Positions 13,038 to 13,155 of a stretch of 13,155 nt of DNA are shown in pieces. The DNA comes from Intestinibacillus sp964580155 (GTDB lineage: Bacteria; Bacillota; Clostridia; Oscillospirales; Butyricicoccaceae). The notes beneath the pieces were generated by a model that worked only from the letters and a program-made list of their open reading frames with translations, was not told the origin of the DNA and did no database searches. The position numbers and the translations under genes are program-made. Position 1 is the first letter of the stretch; each line of letters begins with the position of its first letter. The DNA lies in contig CAZOJP010000047.1 of the NCBI GenBank assembly GCA_964580155.1, positions 1-13,155 on the forward strand. Direction: 5' to 3'.

Positions 13038-13155
13038 ATGAGCAAAACCATCGAGCAACTACAACAGGAATACGCCGCCAATGAGGTGAAAATCCAGCAG
13101 GAGAAGCACAAGCTCCAACGGCTGAATAACCGTGTCCAGTATTACGAAAAAGGCG
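13038..13155 (+). CDS. DUF3847-like protein, N-terminal part (mobilisation module)
   Basis: Thirty-nine codons before the window edge, starting MSKTIEQLQQEYAANEVK, with AGGGGGA as RBS just upstream. The sequence is a charged, Gln/Lys-rich coiled-coil opening (QQEKHKLQRLNNRVQYYEKG). This N-terminus resembles DUF3847 proteins, which in Clostridia ICEs and mobilisable elements precede the MobA/MobL relaxase. The assignment rests on a short stretch and on the mobile context; it could be another small coiled-coil accessory protein. Confidence 0.6.
   Translation, partial: MSKTIEQLQQEYAANEVKIQQEKHKLQRLNNRVQYYEKG

Noticed and set aside
1..13155. tRNA genes, rRNA genes or a CRISPR array
   Set aside because: I found no cloverleaf with a TTCGA-type arm, no rRNA motifs, and no regularly spaced repeats in either strand.

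Overview
The window looks like chromosome of a GC-rich, anaerobic, endospore-forming member of the class Clostridia (Bacillota), probably an Oscillospirales gut lineage. The basis is a pyruvate:ferredoxin oxidoreductase, SpoVAD/SpoVAE, an SLH-domain cell-wall carboxypeptidase, a DUF1292 protein, a Firmicutes-style infC-rpmI-rplT operon and the codon use. No species is claimed.

Layout. (1) 1-1317, minus: 5' part of nifJ, running off the left edge and broken by an apparent deletion of about 37 nt near position 805. (2) 1627-3144, plus: YifB/ComM-family AAA+ protein, divergent from nifJ. (3) 3145-3403: non-coding, with a tight cluster of DnaA-box-like sequences. (4) 3404-4732, plus: secreted SLH plus M15 peptidase, closed by a strong terminator. 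(5) 4837-5051, minus: a complete miniature transcription unit (operator-like direct repeats, promoter, strong RBS, 30-codon ORF, terminator). (6) 5134-5780, minus: DUF1292 gene followed by what I read as 6S RNA (ssrS). (7) 5925-7401, plus: infC-rpmI-rplT with consensus promoter, leader attenuator and an AUU start for infC. (8) 7436-8210, plus: orotate-phosphoribosyltransferase-like protein. (9) 8272-9716, minus: spoVAD-spoVAE, overlapping as TAATG, behind a good sigma-G-type promoter. (10) 9782-10936, minus: remnants of pstB and phoR joined in frame. (11) 10937-13155, plus: DNA of clearly lower GC and mobile-element character. It holds a serine-recombinase C-terminal fragment, a 149-bp segment bounded by perfect 17-bp inverted repeats that contains a promoter, a lipoprotein with two tandem copies of one domain, a four-helix membrane protein, a dense set of stem-loops, and the start of a DUF3847-like gene of the kind found at the head of mobilisation modules.

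How it fits together. The left 9.8 kb is ordinary housekeeping and sporulation chromosome apart from the nifJ lesion. At about 10.5 and 10.94 kb two junctions cut through the phosphate-uptake/sensing genes: pstB has lost its start (inside Walker A) and its end (after Walker B), and phoR has lost its sensor half. The first of these junctions is also where the mobile element begins, so one deletion or rearrangement event may have created the boundary. The most interesting candidates are the possible invertible promoter in front of the lipoprotein/membrane-protein pair, the 30-residue gene beside 6S RNA, and the stem-loop array ahead of the mobilisation gene.
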